Source: CADEDH01 sp965262175 (GTDB lineage: Bacteria; Actinomycetota; Acidimicrobiia; Acidimicrobiales; SZUA-35). From it: a DNA stretch of 64,000 nt. This document shows positions 15,851-24,573 of this stretch, one piece after another. The notes below the pieces were generated by a model. The model saw only the letters and a list, made by a program, of their open reading frames with translations. It was not told where the DNA came from and did not search any database. The stretch spans positions 558,001 through 622,000 of the forward strand of contig CBDHES010000002.1 in the NCBI GenBank assembly GCA_965262175.1, in the 5' to 3' direction. The first letter of the stretch is position 1. Each line of letters begins with the position of its first letter. Both the position numbers and the translations under genes were made by a program.

Positions 15851-17403
15851 GGCCCCGAACGTAGCCTCGCCAACCGGCGGAGAGCACTTCTCGGACGGTG
15901 GACGGGGAGGGCGAAGAGGGCGAGGAGGATCGGGTAGATCTCGAGCCGGCCCAGCAGCATGGCAGCGATGCCGACGAGGCGAGCCAGCGGCGAGATGTTC
16001 CGGAAGTCAGCGGTCGGCCCGACGTCGCCGAGACCCGGGCCGACGTTGCCGACCAGGGTGGCCGCGGCGGAGAATCCGGTCACGATGTCGGCGCCGGTCA
16101 GCACGATCAGGATCCCGGTCGCGCCGAAGGCGGCCAACGCCAGCACGAGGAACCCCAGGACCTTGTTGGCGACCTGGTCCTCGAGGACCGCGTCGCCGAT
16201 CCGGACCGGGCGGACCATGTTGGGGTGCAGCTGGCGGAGGGTCTCACGATGGGCGACGCTGGCGACGGCGAGGATCCGTATCATCTTGACCCCCCCGGCC
16301 GTGGAGCCGGCCATGGCGCCGAGCGGCATGAGCACGAGGAGCACGGCCTGGGCGGCCTGGCTCCACGCCCCGAAGTCGGCGAGGCCGTACCCGGTCGTGG
16401 TGACGATGGCGAGGACGGTGAAGCACGCTTGGCGAAGCCCATCGGGGTTGCGGCCGATCCCTTCGGCGGTGAGGAAGACGACCAGGGTCGCCACGGCGAC
16501 CAGCCCGCAGTAGAGGCGGAACTCGGCCGAACGGAGCAGCGGGGCCGGGTTGCCCCGGATCACCTTGTAGAGGAGGGTGAAGCTCGACCCGGCGATGAAC
16601 ATGGCGACGATGGCGATCCACTCGATGACCGCCGACTCGAAGTGGGCCATCGAAGCGCTGTGGTTGGAGAAACCGCCGGTGGAGACGGTGGTCAGGCTGT
16701 GGGACAGCGCGTCGTAGAGGTTCATCCCGGCCCCCAGGTAGGCGAGGGCGAGGACGGCGGTGAACCCGAGGTAGAGGCCCCACAGTCGGCGGGCGGTCTC
16801 GGCCACTCGGGGGGTGAGGCGCTCCCCGGTGGGGCCGGGCGCCTCGGCCTGGAGGAGGTCCATGCCGCCGATGCCGACGGTCGGGAGGACGGCGACGACG
16901 AGGACGATGACGCCCATGCCACCCAGCCATTGGGTGATGGCTCGCCAGAACAGCACCCCGGCCGACGCGTCCTCGATCGGCCGCAGCACGGTTGCCCCGG
17001 TCGTGGTGAAGCCCGAGACCGACTCGAAGAGGGCGTCGATCACGCTGGTCAACGTTCCGGTGACGAGGTACGGGATCGCCCCGACGACGGCCATGGCCAG
17101 CCATGCCGAGGTGACCGTGGCGAAGACCTCGATGCGGGCGATCCGGGCAGGGGCGACGGTCAGGCGCCATGCCGTCAGGCCGATCACCACCGCAACGGCA
17201 CCGATGATCCCGAGCGCGGCGACGTGGGGGCCTCCGTTGATGAGCTCCACCACCGCCGAGACGCCGATGCCGGTGCCGCAAACGGCGACCGCCAGGCCGA
17301 GGACGTGGAGCAGCAGGTGGGGTCGAGGTCCGCTCCGGGTCCGGTCGGGCCTGACCGACCGGACCTCCCGGCGGTTCACCGCTCCGGGACGGAGGTCGGT
17401 CAT
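15847..17403 (-). CDS. trkH: Trk-type potassium uptake channel subunit
   Basis: A 518-residue polytopic membrane protein with four repeated membrane-pore-membrane units. The pore loops are SGFTTTGAT, TTVSTGGFS, TTTGYGLAD and LVGNVGPGLG, each with the selectivity Gly of the SKT superfamily. It forms a potassium (or sodium) conduit gated by the cytoplasmic TrkA ring. Its ATG overlaps the trkA stop (17400-17403) and its stop overlaps the aldolase start, so translation is probably coupled. Confidence 0.94.
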   Translation of the reverse strand: MTDLRPGAVNRREVRSVRPDRTRSGPRPHLLLHVLGLAVAVCGTGIGVSAVVELINGGPHVAALGIIGAVAVVIGLTAWRLTVAPARIARIEVFATVTSAWLAMAVVGAIPYLVTGTLTSVIDALFESVSGFTTTGATVLRPIEDASAGVLFWRAITQWLGGMGVIVLVVAVLPTVGIGGMDLLQAEAPGPTGERLTPRVAETARRLWGLYLGFTAVLALAYLGAGMNLYDALSHSLTTVSTGGFSNHSASMAHFESAVIEWIAIVAMFIAGSSFTLLYKVIRGNPAPLLRSAEFRLYCGLVAVATLVVFLTAEGIGRNPDGLRQACFTVLAIVTTTGYGLADFGAWSQAAQAVLLVLMPLGAMAGSTAGGVKMIRILAVASVAHRETLRQLHPNMVRPVRIGDAVLEDQVANKVLGFLVLALAAFGATGILIVLTGADIVTGFSAAATLVGNVGPGLGDVGPTADFRNISPLARLVGIAAMLLGRLEIYPILLALFALPVHRPRSALRRLARLRSGP

Positions 17404-18746
17404 CCGGTGAAGATCGCCTTGGCTGCCGAGATGGCCTTCGGGCGTCCGAAGACGATGATGTGGTCGCCAGCTTCGAGACGGGTCCGGCCCCGAACGATCT
17501 CGGCGTCGGCGTCAGGCCGGCTGACCGCTCCGATGAGGATGTCGCGGGGCAGGTGGAGATCGGCGACGGTTGCGCCGTCGGCCTTGCTGCCGGCCAGGAT
17601 CTCGATCTCGTCGACCTCGGAGTCGCTCTCGAGGAACGTGTTGACGGCTGCCCCACCGCGGACCCGTCGCAGGACGGCATTGGCCGACGCCGTCCGGGGG
17701 CTCAGGGCTGCATCGACGCCGAACTGCCGGACGAGGGGCAGCAGGGCGAGGCTGTGGAGGACGACGACGGTGAACGCCGTCCCCTCCGCGATGGCGAAGG
17801 CGCAGGCCAGGGCATTGGACCCGTCCTCCCCGGTAGCGGCGATGACGGCGTCCATGCTGCCAACGGACTCTTCGAGGAGCAGCTCGGTGTCGGTGACGTC
17901 GCCCTCGACCACGACGACCCGCCGCAGCCGCTTCGACAGCGCTTTGGCCCGGGACGGGTCCCGTTCGATGAGCACGACATCGACCCCCTCATCCTGGAGG
18001 CGCTCGGCGACGCGTGATCCCACGGCACCACCACCGAGGACCATCACCCGGCGGGGGGTCGAGCCGGCGGCGCCGATCAGTTCCAGCAGCTCGGCCTTGG
18101 CCGAGGCTTTGCAGATCACCCGAAGGTGGTCGCCGGGAAGGAGTTGCTGGTCGCCTCGGGGGAGGGTGGTCTCGTTGTTCCTGGTGACCGCGCCGAACAG
18201 GAAGTTCCAGTTCGGTTCCATGGCCTGGCCGATCTCGGCCAGATAGCGGTTGGCCAGCGGCGAGCTCTCGCCCAGTACGGCGCCGATCACGACCAGCTCG
18301 CCTTGTCCCATCGGATAGACCTCGTCGAGTCCGGTGTTGTGGACCAACGCGTAGATCTCATCGGCGGTGTCGGCATCGGGGTCGACGACCACGTCGGCCC
18401 CGACAGCGAGCCGGAGGTTGGCCCCTCCGTCGCCCCGTAGCTCGGCGGACTGGAGCCGGACGATCGTGGTGTCGACCCCGTACTCCTTGGCCAGGAGCGA
18501 GGCGATCAGGTTCACCTCGTCGTTTTGGGTGACGGCCGCCAGGATGTCGGCGAACTCGATCCCTGCGGTCTTGAGGTCGGCGGGACTGGTCCCGCTCCCG
18601 TTGACCACCTGGACGTCGAGATCGGAACCGAGCGCTTCGGCTTGCCGCTGGTCGATCTCGACCACCACGACGTCGATCCCTTCGGCCCGGAGCCGCTGGG
18701 CCAGGAACCACCCGACCTCGCCAGCGCCGACGATGACGACATGCAC
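17400..18746 (-). CDS. trkA: Trk potassium uptake regulator, two RCK units
   Basis: A 448-residue cytoplasmic protein with two tandem RCK units, each a Rossmann NAD(H)/ATP-binding domain followed by a TrkA-C domain. The first nucleotide motif is VIVGAGEVGWFLAQRL at the N-terminus; the second is VMVLGGGAVGSRVAERLQ near residue 230. The two-unit form is typical of TrkA, whereas KtrA has one unit. It gates the product of the overlapping trkH gene in response to nucleotide binding. Confidence 0.95.
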   Translation of the reverse strand: MHVVIVGAGEVGWFLAQRLRAEGIDVVVVEIDQRQAEALGSDLDVQVVNGSGTSPADLKTAGIEFADILAAVTQNDEVNLIASLLAKEYGVDTTIVRLQSAELRGDGGANLRLAVGADVVVDPDADTADEIYALVHNTGLDEVYPMGQGELVVIGAVLGESSPLANRYLAEIGQAMEPNWNFLFGAVTRNNETTLPRGDQQLLPGDHLRVICKASAKAELLELIGAAGSTPRRVMVLGGGAVGSRVAERLQDEGVDVVLIERDPSRAKALSKRLRRVVVVEGDVTDTELLLEESVGSMDAVIAATGEDGSNALACAFAIAEGTAFTVVVLHSLALLPLVRQFGVDAALSPRTASANAVLRRVRGGAAVNTFLESDSEVDEIEILAGSKADGATVADLHLPRDILIGAVSRPDADAEIVRGRTRLEAGDHIIVFGRPKAISAAKAIFTG

Positions 18747-18821
18747 AGCTCCAGGATGGCTGGTCCGACGTCGAATACGGCGCTTTCGCTCGGTTTCGTC
18801 ACGGGAGCGCCAGGTGGCCGA

Positions 18822-19585
18822 TCAGCCGGACAACACCGCGTCGGCCCGACCAAAGCTCTCGCCGGCGTCGAGGCAGAACGCCCACCGGTCGCCGCCGTCG
18901 ATCACGGTCAGCCCTCCCGGGACCTCCAACACGGCGACGTAGCACCCCGGAGCGGCATCGAACCCGTAGCGGCCATCGCCATCGGTGGTGGTGACGGCCA
19001 CCAGCTGGTTGGGCCCGCCGTCGCCATCGGTGTCGAGCCACAGTCGTACGGTCAGCCCCCCCAGTCCGGGACCGTCCCAGCGGTCCCGGGTCATCCGGTC
19101 GCCGATGAAGACGAGCTCGCCCGCCGGCGGCACCGGTGGGGGCGTGGTCGTCGTGGTCGTCGTCGTGGTGGTGGACGTCGTGGGAGGCCGGGTGGTCGTC
19201 GTGGCCGGTGGCCTCGTGGTCGTCGTGGCGCCTGGCGTCGTCGCCGGCACCGAGACCGACGACCCGGGCCCGACCGGGGCACCCGGATCCGGGACCGGGG
19301 TCGATGTCGATGTCGATGTCGGTGGGAGCCGGCGGTGCCACCGAGATCGTCGCGGCGGTCGGGATCAGCCGAGATCGGCTCGTCGAGGGCCGATCGCTCC
19401 TGACCGTCGGCGCCGGCGTCGTCATCGGGCGACACGACCGGGTCGCCGGCGGCGGTCAGCTGCTCGGCCGGCTCGAGGCGCGACCGATAGGCCAGGTAGG
19501 CGGTGCCCCCGATCAGGACGAGGAACACCAGTGTCATCGGCAGTCGCCAGCGATTGGTCCAGGCGAACAGTCGCTCGATGTCCAC
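18822..19585 (-). pseudogene. Frameshifted membrane-anchored protein with SdrD-B-like domain
   Basis: Coding signal crosses three frames. The start at 19585 gives a short basic N-terminus, one hydrophobic helix (MTLVFLVLIGGTAYLAYRS) and an acidic stretch. The best continuation shifts by one base near 19340 and again near 19320 (same direction), giving a Thr/Ser/Pro linker (VPATTPGATTTTRPP) and a C-terminal SdrD-B/prealbumin-like domain with GLTVRLWLDTDGDG and GRYGFDAAPGCYVAVLEVPGG. An intact version would be a membrane-anchored protein with an extracellular beta-sandwich on a Thr-rich stalk. Two extra bases in a GC-rich repeat may be real decay or sequence error. Confidence 0.6.
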
Positions 19586-19617
19586 GGGTGACCACGGTAC
19601 CGCGCCGGCTCCGTCGG

Positions 19618-19642
19618 GGCCCCGCGGGCACGGGGCGGGGCC
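19618..19642 (-). terminator. Hairpin just after the ParA stop codon
   Basis: An 8-bp perfect GC inverted repeat (19618-19625 with 19635-19642) and nine-base loop begins one base after the ParA stop. No T-run follows. The position makes it a likely terminator for the minus-strand ParA gene. Confidence 0.5.
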
Positions 19643-19643
19643 G

Positions 19644-20426
19644 TCACACGACGGTGGCCATCACCTGCTTCAGGAGCGCGTCGAAGATGGTGGCCAGCTC
19701 ACGGCCCTGGGCTCCGAAGGAGTGGATCGGCGAGCGTTCGTGGTGGGCCTGGTTGACGATGACCCGCTGCGGGATGTGAGGGTCCCACACGCTGTCGGAG
19801 CCGACCATCTTCTTCAGCTCCTCGATGCGTTCCCGGGCAGCCGATGAGACCGACGGCACCCGGTTGAGCACGACACCGGCGAGGTCGAGCTTGTCGTTGT
19901 CGGCCGACCAGACCTCCTCGATGAGGTCGAGCACCGGTCCGACCCCTCGCAGCCCGAAGATCGACGGTTCGACGATGAGCACCGCGCCCGACGCTGCGGC
20001 CAGCCCGTTGGTCGTGTTGAGACCGAGCGACGGGGCGCAGTCGATCAGCACCAGCTCGAAGTCGTCGGCGACACCCTTGAGGGCTTTGGCCAGTCGGCGC
20101 CGACCGGCGGCGTTGCGGGTGTCGGCCTCTCGCTCGGTGAGATCCCCTGCGGCGGGAAGCAGCCAGACGTCGCTCCCCCATCCGGACTCCACGATCATGT
20201 CCTTGGCGGCACCGGTCTTGCCGGATGCGAGCGCGTCACCGGTCCCCAGGAACTCGCGGGATGGATCGACACCGAGTGCCCAGGTGGCGTTGGCCTGGGC
20301 GTCGAGGTCGACGACGAGCGTCCTGGTCTGGCTGGCCCACGCCGCCGAGGCCAATCCGAGGGTCACCGTCGTTTTGCCGACCCCGCCCTTTTGATTGAGA
20401 ACCGCAACCGTCTTGGACATAGCCAT
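19644..20426 (-). CDS. Orphan ParA/MinD-type ATPase
   Basis: A 260-residue ParA-family ATPase with a deviant Walker A motif KGGVGKTT near residue 13, the A-prime motif VVDLDAQANATWALG and Walker B LVLIDCAPSLG. Such ATPases form nucleotide-dependent gradients on the nucleoid to position chromosomes, plasmids or protein complexes. No ParB or parS site is visible nearby. Codirectional and 155 bp upstream lies a membrane-anchored helical protein, a possible cargo or partner. I would not call this the chromosomal Soj/ParA without a neighbouring parB, gidB or rnpA. Confidence 0.9.
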   Translation of the reverse strand: MAMSKTVAVLNQKGGVGKTTVTLGLASAAWASQTRTLVVDLDAQANATWALGVDPSREFLGTGDALASGKTGAAKDMIVESGWGSDVWLLPAAGDLTEREADTRNAAGRRRLAKALKGVADDFELVLIDCAPSLGLNTTNGLAAASGAVLIVEPSIFGLRGVGPVLDLIEEVWSADNDKLDLAGVVLNRVPSVSSAARERIEELKKMVGSDSVWDPHIPQRVIVNQAHHERSPIHSFGAQGRELATIFDALLKQVMATVV

Positions 20427-20581
20427 GTATCTTCGCAGCGCACGGCGGCGACTGCTACCTGGGCGCGAACCGCTTCCGATGACGGGATGGCGTTTCTGAC
20501 CAGGTCAAACGGCGACCGATCGATCGGGCCCGATCTGGAACCAGCCGACCCCGTGCCAACCGACTGGAACTCGGCGAAGGA

Positions 20582-21046
20582 TCAGGAACTCGCCAAATGG
20601 CGCCGGGCGGCTTCGTGGCCGATGGCGTCGTCGCGGAGGTCGAGGTTGTTTGCCCCCATCGAGTCGACGAGCGCCCGGAGACTGGCGATCTCCGACTCGT
20701 GAGCGTCGCGCTTGCGACGGGCCGCCGTCAGCGCCCCGTCGGCCCTGGCGATCAGGGTGCGGAGACTCGCGATCTCTGCCTGGAGCTCGGCGTTCTGCTG
20801 CATCAGCTCGTTCTCGGAGGGGATGGCGCTCGGAGGTCGACGCTCGGAGACCCGGGTGTCGAGCTTCTCGCCCGACCGATAGGCGAACAGGTCGTTCACC
20901 GCCTGGGTCCGCTGTCGCTCGATCTTCTTGCGACTCTCGATCAGCTTCTTGATCGTCTTCTGATGACGACGGTCGAGAAGCCACACGAAAAAGCATCCAA
21001 TCAAGATGCCGATCGCTGCCCCAATCGCTACTTGCGCAATGTCCAT
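20582..21046 (-). CDS. Membrane-anchored helical (coiled-coil-like) protein
   Basis: A 154-residue protein. The N-terminal hydrophobic helix IAQVAIGAAIGILIGCFFVWLL has almost nothing ahead of it. A very basic segment follows (RRHQKTIKKLIESRKKIERQRT), then a long charged helix with NAELQAEIASLRTLIARAD and HESEIASLRALVDSMG that looks like a coiled coil. No family is recognised. The topology suggests a cytoplasmic rod hanging from the membrane. It precedes the orphan ParA gene, which could use it as a membrane or cargo adaptor; that is inference. Confidence 0.7.
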   Translation of the reverse strand: MDIAQVAIGAAIGILIGCFFVWLLDRRHQKTIKKLIESRKKIERQRTQAVNDLFAYRSGEKLDTRVSERRPPSAIPSENELMQQNAELQAEIASLRTLIARADGALTAARRKRDAHESEIASLRALVDSMGANNLDLRDDAIGHEAARRHLASS

Positions 21047-21462
21047 CTGGTATCCATCTCCGCCGTAGTCAGTCGCTCACAGGTTCGGGACCCAAAGGCC
21101 ACGGATCCGATCGCACACCCTGCATTCCGTGAGACGCCTTCTTGCCACACTGCCACTGCGCCGTCGTGTCGCCTACGCTGCGAGCTTACCGAAATCGTAA
21201 CGAGACACATCAAGCTTGTCCATCCAAGATCCGGGATGTCCGCTGGGAGTGGCGCTGCAACCAAGGGGACAACGCGCGTTGTCGTAACGTGAATGCAATA
21301 TTTTGCGCGTCACACCCGACGTTCGTGGGCATCCGGGAACGCACCGGGCCTCTTCGAACGAAGCGTACTTGGCGTGGCGGCTGCGCGCTTTGAGTGATCC
21401 CCATCGGGAGTGCCAGGCCGCCCGAATCACACCGACCGGGTGAGCGTACTAGCGTCTACCAG
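21047..21462. other. 416-bp intergenic region with lower GC
   Basis: This gap separates divergent genes. It is visibly less GC-rich than its surroundings (for example ATGCAATATTTTGCG near 21293), and I see no tRNA fold, riboswitch core or convincing short gene in it. It contains one perfect 16-bp palindrome. It most likely holds promoters for the helical protein and the M50 protease. Confidence 0.5.
21268..21283. promoter_or_regulatory. Perfect 16-bp palindrome
   Basis: GACAACGCGCGTTGTC is a complete palindrome with no spacer. It lies in the divergent intergenic region, 222 bp from one start and about 180 bp from the other. Symmetry and location fit a binding site for a dimeric regulator. 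No regulator can be named. Confidence 0.4.
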
Positions 21463-22242
21463 GTGAATCTTGCAAGACCAGGCGTTCGGTCGAACCCCGT
21501 CAGGCCGAGCCCGGCGTTCGTGATCGTCGTGGCTGCGACCATCCTCGGCCTGTGGCTGTGCGTGGCGCTTCCCATCGATGCTGGCCTCGCCACCTTCTTC
21601 TTCGTGCTGAGCGGGTGGATCCTGTCGTTGATCCTCCACGAGTTCGCTCACGCGTTCACCGCCTGGCGGGGCGGTGACCAGTCGGTGGTGGCCAAGGGCT
21701 ACCTCCGGCTCGACCCTCGCCGCTACGCCAACCCGGTCACCTCGATCGCCCTGCCGCTGCTGTTCGTGATCCTCGGTGGGTTCGGCCTGCCCGGCGGGGC
21801 GGTGTGGATCAACACCCGTGCATTGCGGTCGCCGGCCATCCGGTCGCTGGTCTCGCTGGCCGGACCAGCGACGAACCTGGCGCTCGCCGCCGCCTGCCTC
21901 GTCCCGCTCGCCGCGGGCACGATCGACGTCGAGGCTCGCCCGGTACTGGCCGAGGCCGTGGCGTTCCTCGGTTTCCTGCAGATCACGGCGTTCGTGCTCA
22001 ACATGCTCCCGGTGCCGGGCCTCGACGGCTATGGCGCCATCGAGCCGTTCCTGCCCCAGGGCTTCCGGGAGCTGATGGCCCCGGTGCGACAGTGGGGCCT
22101 TCTGCTGCTGTTCGGGGTCCTGTGGTACGTCGACGGCGCCAGTCGCATCTTCTGGGACACGATCCTGTGGCTGGTCGAGTGGTTCTCGGTCGACCCCGAC
22201 CTGGCGATCGACGGGCTGGACCGGTTCCGGTTCTGGCTCTGA
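21463..22242 (+). CDS. M50 family membrane zinc metalloprotease
   Basis: A 259-residue site-2-protease-like membrane protein with about five or six hydrophobic segments. The zinc motif HEFAH is at residues 59-63 in the second helix, and the third ligand is Asp188 in NMLPVPGLDGYG. This is the short, PDZ-free group common in actinobacteria; substrates are unknown and intramembrane cleavage is inferred from family. The start is uncertain. I give the GTG at 21463, but an upstream GTG at 21394 is in frame and no clear ribosome-binding site distinguishes them. Confidence 0.85.
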   Translation: MNLARPGVRSNPVRPSPAFVIVVAATILGLWLCVALPIDAGLATFFFVLSGWILSLILHEFAHAFTAWRGGDQSVVAKGYLRLDPRRYANPVTSIALPLLFVILGGFGLPGGAVWINTRALRSPAIRSLVSLAGPATNLALAAACLVPLAAGTIDVEARPVLAEAVAFLGFLQITAFVLNMLPVPGLDGYGAIEPFLPQGFRELMAPVRQWGLLLLFGVLWYVDGASRIFWDTILWLVEWFSVDPDLAIDGLDRFRFWL

Positions 22243-22261
22243 TCGGAGATCCCGAGCCCGC

Positions 22262-23074
22262 TCAGCCCCGGTCCCGCTCGGCGACCAGCTCATCGATCTT
22301 GTCGGCGACGGCATCGGCGTCGTTGGCCCCGATCATCTCATCGGCCGCCGCCAGCGCGTCGTCGCTGGCGGTCACCATGGCGTAGGAGCGACCGGCCCAG
22401 GTGAGCATGGCGACGTCGTTGTGGTTGTCGCCGAAGGCCGCCACCTCATCGCGGGTGATCCCGAGATCGGTGGCGAGCAACTCCAACGCGGTCGCCTTGG
22501 TCACCAGGCTGGCCGCCAGCTCGACGAAGCTGAGCCCCGAGTAGCTCACCACCCCGTCGTCTCCGGTGGCGGCGGTCACCGACTCGAGGAGATCGTCGAT
22601 CGACCTCGTGGTGTCGAACACCAGGAGCTTCTGGACCCGGCGATCGATGAGGTCGATCAGGTCCGTGGTCGGGGGGCTCGTCGGAAGCTGGGGCACGACC
22701 TGCTCGAACCCGGCCTCATAGGCGACGTCGTCCTCGAACTCGATGGCGAACCCGGCCGCCGGGAGCTGGCGACGGATGCGGACGACGAGGTCGCGGGCGT
22801 GGTCGGGCGGGAGCCAGAAGCCTCGGATGAGCTCGGCCCGCCCCAGATGCCAGGTGACCGACCCGTTGGCGAAGACCCAATGGTCGACGAAATCGAGCTG
22901 CTCGATCACGTCGAGTGCAACGACCCGAGGCCGCCCGGTGGCGGGCACGACCTCGATACCGGCGGCCTGGGCTCGACGGATCGCCTCCCGGGTCCGCTCC
23001 GAGACCTTGCCGTCGGTCCGGAGCAGGGTGCCGTCGAGGTCGGTGGCGATCATCTTGACCGGGGGGTGAGTCAT
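22262..23074 (-). CDS. HAD family (Cof-type) phosphatase
   Basis: A 270-residue haloacid dehalogenase-superfamily phosphatase of the Cof/YidA group with a C2b cap. Motif I is DLDGT (residues 12-16), motif II lies in VVPATGRPR, and motif IV is AAFGDNHNDVAMLTWAG near residue 220. Such enzymes hydrolyse sugar phosphates, nucleotides or flavin phosphates with broad specificity. The ATG at 23074 overlaps the decarboxylase stop as ATGA, so the two are translated together. Confidence 0.92.
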   Translation of the reverse strand: MTHPPVKMIATDLDGTLLRTDGKVSERTREAIRRAQAAGIEVVPATGRPRVVALDVIEQLDFVDHWVFANGSVTWHLGRAELIRGFWLPPDHARDLVVRIRRQLPAAGFAIEFEDDVAYEAGFEQVVPQLPTSPPTTDLIDLIDRRVQKLLVFDTTRSIDDLLESVTAATGDDGVVSYSGLSFVELAASLVTKATALELLATDLGITRDEVAAFGDNHNDVAMLTWAGRSYAMVTASDDALAAADEMIGANDADAVADKIDELVAERDRG

Positions 23075-24483
23075 GCTGCGGCCTCCTTCATCAGCTCCCA
23101 CAGCGCTGCGACATGGTGCCGCTCGGTCCCCTCGACACCAACCGATACCCGGGCCACCCACCGACCGCCGACGACCGCCGGGGTCAGGTAGGCCCGACCG
23201 GAGTCGTTGATGCGGGCCACCCATCGCTGGGTGTGGTCGTCGATCTCCGACGCCGAGGCGGCGGGCGGCTCGTGACGCACGCACAGGGTCTGGAGAGGGA
23301 CCGGGGCGAGGACGCGCCAGTCGGGTTCGGCTTCGATCTGGGTGGCGAGCCACTGGGCGTTGTCGAGGTCGCGTCGAACCCGAGCCCGAATCGACTCAAC
23401 GCCGTCGATCGCCAGGTGGAACCAGAGCTTGAGGGCCCGGAACCGTCGGCCGAGCGGAATCCCCCAGTCGCGGTACTGGGTGACCTCACCGTCGCGAGCC
23501 GATCGCAGGTAGGTCGGGTTGGTGGACATGACCCGTACGAGATGCTCGACGTCGCGGACGTAGAACAGTGAGGTGTCGAGCAGGGTTCCCATCCACTTGT
23601 GGGGGTTCCAGCTGATCGAGTCTGCGCCTTCGACGCCGTCCCACAACGATCGCAGCTCGGGGACGAGCATGGCGGTGCCGGCCATCGCCGCGTCGACATG
23701 GACCCAGGCGTCATGCGGCCGCGCCACCTCGACGATCGCGTCGACGGGGTCGATGGCCGTCGAGCCGGTAGTTCCGACCGACGCCACCACTGCGGCGGGT
23801 TCGAGTCCGGCCGCAACGTCGTCCGCCATGGCGGTGGCGAGCGCTTCGGGGAGCATGGCCAGCGTGGTGTCGTCGGTCGCCACAACTCGGAGGTGGTCAC
23901 CGCCGTACCCGGCGAGCAGGGCCGCTTTGCGGACCGACGAGTGTGCCTCGGGCGTCGTGTACACGACCGGTGGTCGATCGATGCGGGCCAGGCCTCCACC
24001 GACCTGGGAATGGTCGGTGGCCCGCTCGCGGGCGGCGAGGAGGGCCACGAGGCAGGCGGTCGAGGCGGTGTCGTGGATCGTGCCGGACCAGGCGTCCGAC
24101 AACCCGGTCAGCTGACGTAGCCAGTCGCAAGTGACCTCTTCGACCTCGGTCAGTGCCGGACAGCTCTCCCAGGAGATGCCGAGGCCACCGATCCCCGACG
24201 ACGCCAGATCGCCGAGCACCGAGGCCAGCGAGGCGTTCGAGGGGAACCAGCCGAAATGCATCGGGTGCTGGACCATCGTCACGCCGGGGACCACCACCCG
24301 ATCGAGCTCGGCCAGCATGTCTGCCACCTCGACCGGCTCGTCCGGCGGGGTGGACGGGAACGCGGCTGCCACCTCACCCGGCCCGACCTGGGCTTTCACC
24401 GGGCGTTGCTCGATCGTCGAACGGTAATCGGCGATCCAATCGACGAGGAGATGGCCGGCGTGGCGAAACTGCTCGGGAGTCAT
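23071..24483 (-). CDS. Group II PLP-dependent decarboxylase (AADC-like)
   Basis: A 470-residue pyridoxal-phosphate decarboxylase of the aromatic-amino-acid/tyrosine/histidine group. The N-terminal region with MTPEQFRHAGHLLVDWIADY and HPMHFGWFPSNAS is diagnostic. The PLP lysine is Lys296 in SWNPHKWMG, and the cofactor Asp and Ala are in WVHVDAAMAGTA. The probable reaction is decarboxylation of an aromatic L-amino acid (Tyr, Trp or Phe) to the amine; glutamate or DABA specificity is less likely. It is upstream of and overlaps the HAD gene. Confidence 0.93.
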   Translation of the reverse strand: MTPEQFRHAGHLLVDWIADYRSTIEQRPVKAQVGPGEVAAAFPSTPPDEPVEVADMLAELDRVVVPGVTMVQHPMHFGWFPSNASLASVLGDLASSGIGGLGISWESCPALTEVEEVTCDWLRQLTGLSDAWSGTIHDTASTACLVALLAARERATDHSQVGGGLARIDRPPVVYTTPEAHSSVRKAALLAGYGGDHLRVVATDDTTLAMLPEALATAMADDVAAGLEPAAVVASVGTTGSTAIDPVDAIVEVARPHDAWVHVDAAMAGTAMLVPELRSLWDGVEGADSISWNPHKWMGTLLDTSLFYVRDVEHLVRVMSTNPTYLRSARDGEVTQYRDWGIPLGRRFRALKLWFHLAIDGVESIRARVRRDLDNAQWLATQIEAEPDWRVLAPVPLQTLCVRHEPPAASASEIDDHTQRWVARINDSGRAYLTPAVVGGRWVARVSVGVEGTERHHVAALWELMKEAAA

Positions 24484-24573
24484 AGCGCCGCCCACGGTAG
24501 GTAGGCGGCCCCCCTGTTTGCGAGCGCGGGCCGATGCGTTGCAAATCAGCTCCTGCGCCCCCAGTGTTGTGTC

